Part shown: piece after piece, positions 40,250 to 53,400 of the stretch
How positions within the stretch are numbered: position 1 is the stretch's first letter
Layout of the letters: each line of letters starts with the position of its first letter
NCBI RefSeq assembly: GCF_036417845.1
Contig: NC_089983.1
Coordinates: 50,781,297-50,845,296 of the forward strand
Direction: 5' to 3'
DNA from: Apteryx mantelli
Lineage: Eukaryota; Chordata; Aves; Apterygiformes; Apterygidae
Length of the DNA: 64,000 nucleotides
Made by a program: the position numbers and the translations under genes
Notes under the pieces: generated by a model
Seen by the model: only the letters and a program-made list of their open reading frames with translations
Databases searched by the model: none
What the model was told of the DNA's origin: nothing

Positions 40250-40610
40250 ACTAGTTTTCATATAGGGAATGATGGAATAGGATGGGTCTTTCCAGATGAA
40301 AAAGAGATAATTTGTGGGGTATATGATAAGAAGCCTACAAATTCATAAAGAGCACGAAGAGGCTGGATAGGGATCGATTCTCTCTCTTCCAGTATGAGAA
40401 CCAGGAGGCTTCAAATTAAGCTGCTAAGAGCCAGACTCAGAACAAACAAGACGAGACAGTTCTTCATGCAATGGGCTGAACACCGTGTGAATGGATACAG
40501 GAGCTTCATATGTGTTTGAGGAAAGACCGGACAACTACTTGAAGAGAGAGCTATTGAGGAGGGCTTACTAAATAAACAAGCCACATCAGCATCAGGAGAT
40601 ATAGTTGGAG
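40250..40610 (+). mobile_element. Old CR1-type LINE fragment (3' part)
   Basis: The order of phrases follows the 3' end of old CR1 elements: GGGGTATATGATA, CTACAAATTCATAAAGAG, a CAGTTCTTCATGCAATG segment, then a GGACAACTACTTGAAGAG segment and GAGGAGGGCTTACTAAATA. It corresponds to the end of the reverse-transcriptase frame and the start of the 3' tail, heavily mutated, with no open frame. The edges are approximate. Recognition is from memory of the family consensus. Confidence 0.6.
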
Positions 40611-43404
40611 ACTAGGAAAGTAACCAGGGAGAGACAGAGGAAGAATTACAAATGTTTGCCGCACAATTATGGCCACTGCCAGGAGAGGGAACATGGGCTG
40701 GGCGGCCGCTCTCGCCACCTGCACGGCAGGCAGGAAGGGCTGCACACACACCTCAGCTCCTAGCGCAGAACTCAGTGTCGGCACTAACTTGGTCATATGC
40801 CTAGGTGAAAACTATTTACTTTTTGTAGTATTAATCTAAGATAATCCTTCGATCGGTTCAGCTATATCACAAAGCTACACCATGAAAAGAGTCTTTATGA
40901 AGATTGTCATGAGACTGCTATATTTATCACTGAAGTTGGAGACAAACTCTTTATAGCCAAAAGAAAGAGAAGAAAGAGGCTGATTGCTTTGTTTTTTACG
41001 GTAAGGTAGGTAAAGAGCAATAATTTTTGTGGTACAAAAAGATAATGGGGAAAAAGCTTCTTTCCTTGCAGGACACCTAGGCAAAGTCAGAGCTAAGTCC
41101 ACTTATGGCTGACTTTATCCAGTCTACTTCATCCAACAAGACAGATTCTTGTTTCTAGTAGAATTTCACACAGCATTTTATAGCTAATGAGTATCAGTTA
41201 TCTTACTACAAAAAAATGCATTCCTTTAAAGCAAACAAGCTCAAGCTGCAAATCTTATACAGGTCGACTCTGCTGCAGTATCCTGCTAATGACAGGCAAA
41301 CTGACAGCAGACAGAGAAATAGGCTGCTTTTCAGGGAAATGAAGGTGACCCTTACAACAGAACTTGGCTTTGAGTCAGGCACTGGCTAGATCTGAGCCTG
41401 CGTGCGGCCAGGAAGAGATACACCCTGGCAGGGTGGTGGGAAGAATAGCTATTTCCTGCTTGATTTCTATGAGTTGGCCTGAAGATCCTCTTTGCGAGGT
41501 CCATGTGGGATCTTCCAGCAGGTTAACCCCTGCGCATTCGTAGGAAATAACAAGAGTTTAAGAAATCTGCCCCAGAGAGTTAGGCTTTGACAAGTAACAG
41601 GTTACATGAATTGTACTTATATATAATCATGCAATAAAATGAATTTAAAGAACAGTGCAACACAGGATATGGCAAATCCACATGCTACAGTGGTACGAAA
41701 TATATGCAAAAGATAATCATTAATACAAAATAAAAAACAAATGTAAAAGAAGAGGTGAAGATATATAAAATCAAGAGTAAGACTTTTGCAAAGAAACACT
41801 AATAAACAAATTATATGTTAGAAAAAAACCCTTTAATTTACCTAATTTCCACAACTAAGTTTCAAGAAAGGTAGATGGAAACCTCTGTATGCATGTAGAT
41901 GTAAGGACAGAGGAATGCATTCAAGGTGCTACACTTGTTTTTACTGTCTTAACAATATAAAACAATTCAACCTATTAAGGTGATTAGATATGATCATAAT
42001 ACTGTACCTCAGTCTACAAAAGGTAACAATTATGCTTACTGGCAACACAACGCTCGAGCCATTTCTTGTATCCTTTTTGCCTATGGAAAGCCCCAACACA
42101 CCTCCGTATTATGCCTCCAGCATTTCTTGACTTCAGCTGAAACGGCAGCCAGAATACCAGCCTCTTTAAATGATCTACTTTGTACAAGCAAACTTTTAAC
42201 TGTCGTGATTCAGGATAAAACAGGTCTGTCAAGCAGCATTTATATTTCAGAATTCCCAATTTAAAAGCCAATCATCATTTTATTTAGGCCATTTTTTACA
42301 TATGAAGAGCATGAAAACAACAACTATAACCATGTTAATGTTTAATAATGGCATTCAAAGTAAGTGGAATACTTATGTTTATGAAATAAAATTCTCTCTT
42401 TTCCAATTATTCTCTTTTCTCTATTCCATACTTTATTTCTCATAAAATCTAATTAGGGGCCATAGGTTATTTCTGAAATTCAACAGGAAAACATCAGAGG
42501 TCATGTCATCTAATAGAGTATACGTAGCAATTGTTTTTAAGATTCAATGTCATTTTACCCATACTAATGTTTGGAACTATTTGATACAACCTGCCCATGC
42601 TATAACCTAGGTAGAGAGGGGACATTTATTTTACATCAATCTCAGATTTTATTTTTTTTTGCTGCCACAGAACATTCACCAGAAAAACAGACACAGTATA
42701 AAGTTAGTAGCCCTTTTTAAGGATCTAAGATCTAATGTATAATAATAATGTATAAATGCAATATATGACTAGCGACCTCAGACGGCTGCTATTCTACCTG
42801 CGCGTAGGCAGAGGACTGTTCTATACAGCCATTATATATAGGTCATAGAAGAGGCGGGAAGTTTGCAAAACCAAAATATTTGCACATGAAACGAACACTG
42901 CTGGTGGCTGGGTCAGCACAGCCTCACCAAGCTGCTTCCCTCCCTCCTGGCTTTATAGCCACCTGCCACTATATACACAGCATAAGTAAAGACAAATTAG
43001 CAGAGCAAACTGTAATGAAAGAAAAAGGCAGCACAAAAGCTTTTCATAACCTAAGAAACAAACCATCATTAAACATGGGCTGCACCTCTCTCTGCACCTG
43101 TATTTCCAGTGATGGTGAAGAAATGACAAAAGCTCACAATCAAACTCTCCAGCTGAGACAACTTACCTAATCAATCAAATACCAGACAAAATTGCATCAC
43201 ATCACACTCTGAAAACTCTTACACGAATGCACATGGTGCACTGACAAGTTTTGTAGTAACTTGGGCCTTCAGCTTACTTTATAACCTTAAATCCAGCATC
43301 TAAGAGCAATAACGACACATCATCCAAAAACAAATATCAGAAAATAAACTAAAATAAACTAAAGGATAAATAAAACAAATTAAAAGTATAAAGCCTTGAA
43401 TTAC

Positions 43405-43500
43405 TTGGTCTGACCTCATAGCTGAACCTGCTGTGAGCAGGATGTTGGACTACAGACCTCATGAGGCCCACTCCACTCTGAATTTTTCTGATTCCTATGG
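43405..43500 (+). mobile_element. CR1 3'-end fragment
   Basis: Contains GAGCAGGATGTTGGACTA, a diverged GACCTCATGAGGCCCACTCC and CTGATTCCTATGG, which match the conserved last 70 or so bases of CR1 elements (including the degenerate ATTCTATG 3' repeat). Its 5' truncation is typical of CR1 insertions. Confidence 0.65.
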
Positions 43501-45573
43501 AAAGCAATAGTATTCTGCATATCTTGAAGGAAAGAATAACATCTCTCTAAACTGAGTTTTTTACACAGCAAAATTACAACTAATTGTCATTTAGAGTATT
43601 TTGAAAGAAGGACTGTGTTCTGCAAAGAACCTATATTTGATATTTAAGATAAACTGCAGAGGAGGAATAAAACCAGGTGACCACTGGAAATGAGTAAAGT
43701 CTTCAGGTAAAGGAGAAAACTGGATACATCCAGTATGTGAATGTAGTCACAACCAAGAACAACAAGCTCACAAATCAAATAAAATCAATTTGGAATTAGG
43801 CTGCTTTTCAAATGTTGGCTCTGGAGACTTGCAGCAATGAGAAATAACGAGCAGACAACAGCTTCTATCTGGAGACAAAAAGTCTTCAGCATCTTTACTT
43901 TCAATCTCGCACTTCGTTGCAGAATTGTTGATCTAACTAAATTCTAATGGTTATGCAAAATTACCATCTGGAATACAATATGCAGCAAGGGCTTCTGCCC
44001 TCGACATGTTTGACATGACAAAAAGACATGTTTCTTTGGACAAAGCAACGAAAGGATATTTGAACACTATAAAAATCGATATGGAAATTCCAAGTAATGT
44101 AGGATTTTATTTCCATTCTTCTGCTACGGGAATCAATTTTACCAGCCTGCAAAGTATTCCAAGGAGGTATATTACACAAGTCATTTATTTTGCTCTGCTA
44201 TAATTTCTTTTCTGCTTTCAGTAATTGTTGTGAATTAAAATGTTTTAGTAACAACTTAAGCAAATATGGATAGTTTCAAATTTTTTTCTGCAAAGACTAT
44301 TACTGCAATAGATACCTCTACTGAATTGAGAATCCCTCAGCTTCTAGGAAGTCTAATTGCCCACATTGTGCTCCTGTCAGTATTTGTTTGCTCCCACTAA
44401 GATATGTTAGAAAGGGACATGACAGGTAAATAAAGATAAGACGACAAAGGCTGAAGAGAAAACATGACAACATAAACTAAGACCGAGCTTTTCTTCTTCT
44501 TTATAAAGGCCTTCTGTAGTGTGAGACATACTGACATCACTAAAGCTTTCACTATGTATTATGAAAATACTCTATTTGGAACAGTTTAACCTTATTTACT
44601 TAACACTGCTTCTAACAGGCATGTTATAAGAACACAATTTTTAGTGACTATTCTGGCAAACACTTTAACATGCGTAGTCTCATGAACATAAAAGAGATTG
44701 TTTACTCATCAGCATTTGAAAGATAAACTGATAAGAATTCATCTTCTACTCCTACTTATTTTTTCTTGAAATAATTATGCATTCTTAACAAATATTCTAC
44801 AGATGAGTTGGACTCTAAGCAAGCCAGATTTCAGTGAAAAAAAGTAACAAAACCTCTAACCTGAATATTAAAAATTCCTGGATTTGTGCCATATTGTTAA
44901 AATAAAAAAGGTCATAGAAATACAGCAAATATGTGACACAGAACTGATTTTCTAAAAGCATTGATTTTCTAAAAGTACTGTGGTGAATTTCCGATTTTCT
45001 GTTAAGATGAAGTTCTGGCTTATGAATCAAAGCCATTTCCTAAGTAGTCATCAAACAAGCACTCAGAATGATGTAACACAGATCTCTGATATCCTGAAAC
45101 GGTTAATATTATCATTACGTTTCAGGTCCCCTCTTAAGGTCCTTGTGCTGCAAAGTGCAGCGTGCTATCTTGCAGACAATATACTGTAAGGCTGATTTGC
45201 TGCATTGCAGCACACTTAACTGCAGCACTGGAAGCCTTCAGTAGTCTTTGCCACATTACTGAAAAAGCAGAAATCTGTAAGAGTTAGAAATCCAGCAGAG
45301 CCTCTGCACTGATTTTTTGTGCTGTTGAGATAGTCACAAACATTACATCTTTGTGTACCTCATTTTTCTGGGAACATAACAAAGTAACAGAACCGATGTG
45401 CAAGAGCACTCAGCTTTAAAGCTAAATCAGACAGTGGCAAGACTCAACTAACCATTTTCTAATCTCTATACTAATACTAAAGACTGTTTACAAGAATATA
45501 AGGTAGCGAGATCAGTTAAAGATTTTAAAGGCAATTGTACACATTAACACATCCAAAAATACATTTCTCATAC

Positions 45574-45714
45574 TTTTTCTTTCTCCTGTGCTCTACGAAT
45601 CATCTCCTGTTCTTTCTGTACCCTTTCTTTTTCATCTTTCTTTTGTTTTCTTCTGGTAGCTATAGCAGCTTCTAGTTTAGCAGCCTCCTCCTGTTGCACT
45701 CTCCACTGTAGAAC
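45574..45714 (-). CDS. CCDC148: CCDC148 coiled-coil exon (first recognised)
   Basis: 47 codons, phase 0 at both ends: VLQWRVQQEEAAKLEAAIAT, RRKQKKDEKERVQKEQEM, IRRAQEKEK. The acceptor is TTATTTCAG before GTTCTACAG and the donor AAA/GTATGAG at 45573-45567. It aligns with the QWRxxQEExAxLE segment of mammalian CCDC148. The exon just upstream in the transcript was not found in the window. Confidence 0.94.
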
Positions 45715-46058
45715 CTGAAATAAATGGTTGAAAGACTTTATGTTTAGACAGTTTTGCAACAGAATTTGTGCAATATTGTGATCCTGCAAAGCTGAAAATG
45801 TTAAGGAAACCCACATAATCTATTTCTAAGTTAAGATTTATAATTTTATCAGCAATATGCAATCATATAGAAGCACCATTTTGGCATATATTAATATGCA
45901 ATTCATAATTGGCTGGTATATGATGCAATAACATCAAATGTGAAAAGTTAAAGATTTTAAATAAAATTCTCAAAAGCGGTTAGGTAACATCAGATCTTAA
46001 ATTCCTCTTCAGCACTTACCCTTTCAATGATATATCAATTTCTTAATGATCCTGTCTT

Positions 46059-46092
46059 AAAAAAAAAAAAAAAAAAAAAAGAGAGAGAGAGA
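46059..46092. repeat. A22(GA)6 microsatellite
   Basis: Twenty-two A residues followed by six GA dinucleotides. The A tract may be the tail of an old retroposed sequence, but nothing recognisable lies before it. Confidence 0.9.
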
Positions 46093-47179
46093 CCTAGGCT
46101 CCTCTGCCACTGTGGGTGGATTTGACAGCTTTCTAGGTTAGTATGGCATCCTGCATTTTTATTTCCCAAATTAGATGTTACAAGCAGTTAGAAACTGCTT
46201 CAATAAACTTGATGGGTGCAGAGAGACACTTTTTCAGAGAAGCAACATGCTGCTGATCGTGTCATTGCCAATCCCTAACTTAAGGTATGGACATGCAATC
46301 AAGAAGATCAAGCTGCTGCAGTTTGAGAAGCTACAAATTACCATCTGAGGCTCTGTAATCACCCATAGCTGCCTCAACTGCAAGAAAACATGCACTACCC
46401 ACGCGTTCCAGTGTAAGTACTTTGGAGTGTGGGTCAAGTGGGAGAAAGTGAAAACTAGAGCAGGAAAACAGCAAATCAAAAAAAAAAAGTGATGAAGAAA
46501 AGAATTCAGGCGCTGCTCAAGTACTATTTCTGGGGGTGTGAAGTAGCAGTCTAGAGGAAGAAAACTGGGGAGCAAGCTGACAAGTCAACTTTGAAACTAA
46601 GGAAGCAAAAATATCCAAAGATCAACCATCATCTTCATCTCTGGCCCCACACCTCTTCTGTCCCTTTGCCCAGCTGACTAGCTACAGGCAGATGAACTCC
46701 CCAAGGCAACCTGCTCTCACCTATACCTATCACAGACAGCAACTTCATATGCTGCTCTGTCTTGCTGGTTATTGAACTCTCAACAGAATCATAACATTGA
46801 AAAGTGCCTGGAGACCATAATTGACTCAATTTACTTAAAACCTCTTCCATAAGAAAATTTGAGATTCAAAATACTTGTTTGCTTGAAAACCTGCTTTCGT
46901 TCTGGTTTCATGCTGTTTGGTGTCATGCCCAGGTCACCTAGATTGCCTAATACCTATTTTCTTCTGACTTTTCTACTTCAGTTCAGGTACTGTAACTAAT
47001 CTATGCCACACTCAGTTCCCTCTCTGCTACTGCTCTGCATCTGTTGTTGCTTATGTGAATACTTGTACACCCCTGCAATTCGGGCTGTTAGCTTTATTGC
47101 TCACCTCTGTTATGACCATTTGTCTTTGGCACTTTTGCTGTAATGTGTTGCCACCAATTCTCTGCCAAACTGAAACAAA

Positions 47180-47425
47180 CTACCTTTTAAAAGAAACAGC
47201 TTGATCCTGTTGGTCTCTATAGGAAGCTACTTTGCAGTCTCTCAGCTGCTTCACTACTGCTGGGTTAGGACCCCTCACTTCTTTTGCATTCTCCACTAAC
47301 CGCCTGGTTAACTGCACTGATAATTCTGCTGCTTTCCCATCGTTCTGAGGCTCTAAAACAGATTCACTGGAGGAGACAAGGGAAGTTAAGGAAGGTTTCC
47401 CGTTAGCGTTGCCCACGCTCCTGGT
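47180..47425 (-). pseudogene. Coding-like block, parent unknown
   Basis: On the minus strand it reads GNANGKPSLTSLVSSSESVL, EPQNDGKAAELSVQLTRRL and VENAKEVRGPNPAVVKQLR, ending FKR followed by TAG. It could end at a donor-like AAAAG/GTAGTT, and an acceptor-like CACAACCAG lies before GAGCGTGGGC. The composition is protein-like within AT-rich DNA. It does not resemble CCDC148. It could be a retrocopy remnant or an unannotated exon. I do not recognise a family. Confidence 0.28.
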
Positions 47426-50400
47426 TGTGTGAAGCAGGTGCAGCAGCACAGCAACGCAGCTTCTCTCCCTCCCTCACCACATTAGACTATGTCTGGTCTT
47501 GGTGGGTATGCAAGGAAATGTATCCTGCATTCATTTTCCCGTTAGATTCTGATTCATTCATAATCTACCTAAGGTATTATGACTCAGTGTCTAAATGGAT
47601 ATATGCCACAACTTGCATGAGATTTCCAGTCACATTTCTTACTTGCACATTAACCACATAGTTCACTCTGAAAGGCAGCTCAATGAGACTACTGTCATTA
47701 AAAATAAATAGATCTCACTTTCTCCTGCCCGGATCTTGGTATGAGTTCATAGAGCTCTGGAATCATCTTTTGTTGACCACTATTTTCTTCTTATGCTTTG
47801 CTCTATCCCTTGTATCCTCACAACTTGTCATAATGCCAGACAAGCAATTATATCCCCCAGATTTTACCCAATACAGCTCTATATCCAAGGTATATCCAGA
47901 CATCTGTTTTTAAATCCCTTGTTTCTACAACCCAGTATCTTCTAAAAAGTAAAATTCCATTCACACACTTTCCATCACCTACTTGGTAGTGCGTGTTGGG
48001 GGAGGGAAATTCTGGAGGACTTAATCCTTGCAATCTAGTGACTGACTGAGCTATCTACTGTCCAGAATAGCCCATCCTGTTTCATGCTTTGATGGACTAC
48101 CTGGAACTGTCGATCATAGAAGCAATGATATAAATGAAAAACATGAAGATAATACAGAATGTTGGTGCATTTCTGATCCTTTCCAGGATGCACCATTACA
48201 TGTTACCCCTTTCAAGGATTCACAGATATATTTACAGAGACTCTGTAAGGATGAAGTTCAACTCCAAAAAAGCACCAGATTCCATTCTTATCCTCTGACT
48301 CAAGCATTTCCTTAATTGCACTTAGTTTCCAAACAGAACTGTGTAGAGATCAACAGACTCCAGTGAAAAAGATTTCAGCTTTTGACAGCTTTCAAACTGT
48401 GAAATTAATCTAATGTTCCTGACACCTGTTCAAGAGTTGTCACTGGTTAGTATAACAGCCTTGTATATTTGGCACCTCACTCCTCTGAGAGAAGGACATC
48501 GGCTGTGGTGTAGATACCTGGGACTTTCTCTAACAGCTAGTTAAGCCTGTGCAGAAACACCACAGATCATAGGGGTGAGACTGTGGTGTTTCAGTGCACC
48601 TATAGTTTACAGCGCCTGCCAAACATTTTAACAAAATTTGTCAGGTGACTAGATTAATCATTTAGCTCAATATGCCAAAATCTACTCTTGACGTATTCCT
48701 GACACACTATATCGGTTAAACATTACAATATGTTGTCAATATCTGTTAACATAGAGTGACTTTTCAGTTCTCGAGCATGTTGTTCTGAGTCGATGATCCA
48801 CGATTTACTCCAGTGTTGTCAATACTAGTTATATGCTAACCTGTTATGCACTAATTTCAACAGGATAACAATGTCTCCTTTTGGCTGGCTTGCCAGTTTT
48901 TGCAATGGATTTGTCAAATGTTACTAGAACTCCATATTTCAGCAGTTTCAAAGACAGTACTTGAAAGTCTACTTCTAATTTCAAATCACCTTCTAGGTGT
49001 CCATTGTCTTGACTTATATCCTTATATTTTGCTGCAATTATAGGCATAGTTATTAGAAATTGTTCATTGGCATGTTGAGAATATTTTGATAATGAGCTTT
49101 AATAAAGTTCACAGCCCTGTTGCCCAGCAGAGGGTGATACACCTACACAATCACCTACAATTAATTCAGCTGATAAACAAAGTCGCTTGCTTTGCTTCCT
49201 CCTACCACAAGCATTTGGTCACTTTTCTCCAAACTAATGCTGTTTGTCAATGTTTCTGGGATAACCTTACGGCTAGGTCCACTATTCAGTCAAAATCAAA
49301 CGTGTTGTCGATCTAACAGAAGCTAAAACAAAACGTGGCAGCTGAGTAGCTAGCAACCTTGTTATCTAGCACACTGAGCATTGTGGAACTGCTGAAGTGG
49401 TACTGCAGACGTTCTTCTCCTTACTGGTAGTTGTTCAATCCAGGTATTGACATATTTTTCCTTCCATCATGTGAAATTATGATAGAAAGTGTTTCTATTT
49501 CCCACACTTCTTGAACAATTTCCCAATTGATTGGATATTTTTTCCTTCTACAAAGTTAAATACAGTGTTGTATTTATTTTCCCTTTATGGCTTGTTTTGA
49601 ATAAAAAAATTCCAAAACAGCAACTCTTAAACAACATCTCTGCAGTCTCCCAGAACACTGAACTCACCCAACACCTTTAAGCAGCACTTAGAAACCTGAG
49701 TACCATTTTTACCTCTAAGGAATGACTGTTTCAGTCATTTTTCATCTGGTTTTCTATAAAAAGATTTTAAAGGACTTTGTCTTCATTGTTTCATTTATTG
49801 CATCTCACTATCTCTGTGTGCTGACTCTATTAATTCTTCTAATGCTTCTGTGCTTGTTAAAGATTTTTGTCCAGAAATCCAGCATTCCCTGTAGTGTGAG
49901 TCTCTTAGTGATGCCACAGCTTGCTACCATACCCAAGTGAATCTCATTTGCACTGTTATTCTGCCATACTACATACAACTTTTTCCATCTTCAACTCCAT
50001 TTCCAAAGTTAAGAATTATGATTTAGCTGAAATAACCCTAAAAAAAAAATCCTTTAACCTATCAGAGCTATAGGTATGCTAAGTTTCTATAAGAACTGAG
50101 AAGCAGACTGAGCACTTATGGAACATACAGAACACCTTTTCTTTTTTTAAATAATTTTCTGTTAATGAGAAATGACATATTACAATAAATAACCCTTAAA
50201 CATAAGTACTGTAATATAAATAGCTCTAAAGCATCCACATTAAACCATTTCAGTTTTTCGTTAAAAAAAACAAAAAACCTAAATATGATTGATCCCCCAC
50301 TTGAATATATCCTGCATGCAAATCATTTACCTTAAGTTCCTCAAAAAAGGTTGTTAACAGAAACACTCGACAAAATTTTTTGCTAAGTATATTCCTCCAA

Positions 50401-53400
50401 TATATTCCCATGCTTTTCGTCATCCCAAGTATTTTAATCACTAAGTTGTATTTTCCAAATAGTTTCCAAAAGATATATATATTTTTTATGACTTGGTTAA
50501 TAAGAGTGCCATGGCACAAATACCTTGAGCACTCTTATGTAGGACATAGGAGATCCACATTCGATGCTTTACTCTGTATAAAGGAATATGAAATCACATC
50601 TACAGTTAAAATTATTCCGGGCTGCAGAAACAACAAAACACTTTGAGGTAGGGACCTATACCCAGCTTTTCAGAAAATTAAAGTGAGCAACATCATTTCT
50701 AAATTAGTTTGAACCAGGGCCTTCTCATTCCCTGACATTATAGCTGTTCCACTTGAAAATCACCAGGAAAGCAGAAGTGACACTTCCAGTGTCAGGATAT
50801 TCACTTGGGAATGTCTTCTCTGTTCCTCGCTGTTTTTTCTTGAACATTAAAGAATTATTCTTGTGTATGGAACACATTTCTTTATAATTCAGTCCTCACA
50901 TTACTCTCCCATACCAGTTCCCAAATTCAGTTCTGGGATTCTAGTCTTCCTCTCCTAACATCTCAGATGATATTTCTGTAAGTTTCTTTATCAGTTAAAA
51001 ACATGAAGTAGACAAGTAAATGCTGTAAGATTTATGCTAGTCCCTGTAAAGTAAGTCACATGAAAAAGAATCAGGCTTTTAGTTATGCTTTTTAGGCATA
51101 ACAAGTGTGCATTTTCTTGAGAAATATGCAAAGCAAAGAATCTTGTCATGTAGTTCAGTGTAGGGGCATTACCAAAAAGGAAGGAAAGGAAACAGGTGAG
51201 AATGATCTTACTTATCTTCCTCAGAGAATATTGCTGAAGTTCTGAAGAGAACCATTGAAGGTAAGGAACAGTCATTCGTCAAAAGCAAAGTGCATTCAGA
51301 TATTTCAGAGTTTCCTACAGTTGTGACACCGAGAGCAAATTCAGCACTAAATGGAATCTAAGCAACTTGGGGCTACTACAATTTGCTCAGCTTGGCAAGA
51401 ATGAAAATGGGTAAGTGAGGGCTTAAGCAAAAAACACTATGTAACAGATGTTTATCAGACAGATCCCACAGAGGAGGCCAGCAGGTTTGGGTCTGTCTCG
51501 TGCAGAGAGTATGACAATCCGATTATGATATTTCTAAGCCATACAAGAATAAGAAAACCAGTAGGTGGGCAAAGAAATCAATAGCAGTACAGTTCCAATG
51601 GAAAAGTCAGCAGAAGTCAGGAGAAGAATGGCCCAAAAGACCTTGTATCATTCTTAATGAAAACAACCAATTACAATTTTTAAACCATCTATCTAAATAG
51701 AAATATGGAACAATAATGAAAATAGAACATGAATTATATAAGATGACTGTACTGTCTGTAAGAGACTTTTGGAGGAAAGGTACCAATTTTCATAAGACCC
51801 CATTTTCTGGAGCTTAGCTGTAATACCTGAACAAAAACTCCCTCACAGTGTGAAACTTGTAATACAAGGTGTTTGTCTAAATGGCAATTTTTATTTAGCA
51901 GTTCTGAGCAGTCCGTTCAGATATTTTAGCAGCATAAGAATCTAAAATAAAAGGTTAAAATAGTTTCAGTTACTTCACTTGCTACACTAATAAGCTTAAA
52001 CAGAAATGTTTTTAAAATGAACTTGGAGGAACATATCATTCCCAAGTCACTTCTGAGAAGTCCTGGAAACTGACTGAAACAAAAACATCCTCATGAAGCT
52101 TTAATATCTAACAACAAACAAAAAGTGAATGAAATCTGCTAAAAGTCTACTTTTGTGTTGGAGCTAAAACAAACTGCTGAGGCATTTGAAGAAACTTTAG
52201 ATTTCTGTAATATCATTATTTGGGATTTCCTAAGCTGAAATGACTGATAAAAGTCAAACACATAAATTAATCTTCAGACTACGTAACAAAAAAATTGCTT
52301 ATTAAAGCTCATGTTTTCCTACATCCTGCTTCACATGCCTTTCGAATTCTCTTTGCTAATGAGTTGTATACATCTGTAAGTGGGCTCATACCATGTTGCA
52401 GCTTCAGTTTCCTCCAGGTCTGATAATCCTTTTGATGCTTTACTAAACTTCTCCAGATCTAACTAATCTATTAACCAGACAACTGTTTCAGTGGTCTGAT
52501 TTCAGCCATTAGTTTGTATTGTGATTCCATTAAATCAGTCTCATTAAAAGCTACAGTTAAGTGAAACTCCAGTGGAACTACTGAATGGGAACAGGTATTG
52601 AGAATAGAATAGGCCGAGTTTGTCAGCAAGACAACTGATTAAAGAAAAGCAAATAAAAATAAAGCAGTAAGCACAGACTGCGGATGCTAATCTAGTCTAA
52701 AATCATGTCAAATCTATTTATTTTTTCATTTTGGTTAGAAATTGTTTGCATGGACTATGTTACACACTAATCTCATGACAGGTCATAACCACTTTCCTTA
52801 GTTACATTCACATAGGTCTTCTGTTAATGCCTTTTGATCCAAGGCAGAAATCAATATTGGGGCACAATCTAGATTTCCAACAGGTTTCATACAAATAAAT
52901 GAACATAACCAAGCATCAAATGAATAACTTCATTCAACTGACAAAACATTAATTATGCAACAGTTTCCCAGACAAAGCTGATATACTATCCCATGCCAAT
53001 AACTCAGTGCATATTTGTGCTGCTATCTACACTGCCCTAAATCACTACTAAAGTGATTTGATGCCAGTTTACTCAGAGAGTAGAATTTATTTTCCATTTT
53101 TAGTCTTATCTAGTTAGGTTTTTTTAAAATGCATGAGCCCATTGCTGATCAAGAACATAGGTAATAGGACAGCAGTAAGGAAAGTTTCACTGTATTATAC
53201 TTTCCCACAATATCCATTTAGTCTCTTCTGGAGGCAGCATCTGAAATTAGTTTACCTTATCCCAGTTCCCTCCCATGTTCATCCAGTCCATCCCTTTTCA
53301 TTAAGGGAAAAGAGGAGTCACCTCCTTTAAGAAGTGATTCATTATTTCAACAAAAAGAAGGAAAAAACAAACAAACACGGAAAAGCACTGTTTGCAAAAT

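Larger units (their letters stand above)
38346..45573 (-). other. CCDC148 intron
   Basis: About 7.2 kb, AT-rich, holding two CR1-like fragments (about 40250-40610 and 43405-43500) and otherwise nothing I could identify. Flanking exons join in phase 0. Confidence 0.7.

Noticed and set aside
41450-41510. Possible CR1 3'-end remnant (GAGTTGGCCTGAAGATCC)
   Set aside because: Only a short resemblance, with the ATTCTATG end not evident.
46775-46835. Possible reversed CR1 3' end (CAGAATCATAACATTGAAAA)
   Set aside because: Too short and too diverged to separate from chance.
48844-49047. Minus-strand frame containing GHLEGDLKLEVDFQVLSLKL
   Set aside because: It looks mildly protein-like, but no family was recognised, there are no splice sites, and neighbouring frames on the same strand are broken. 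A decayed transposon remains possible.
50250-50519. FEELK followed by GTAAAT on the minus strand as a CCDC148 exon end
   Set aside because: The upstream residues do not match the segment expected before the QWRxxQEE exon, and the frame looks non-coding.
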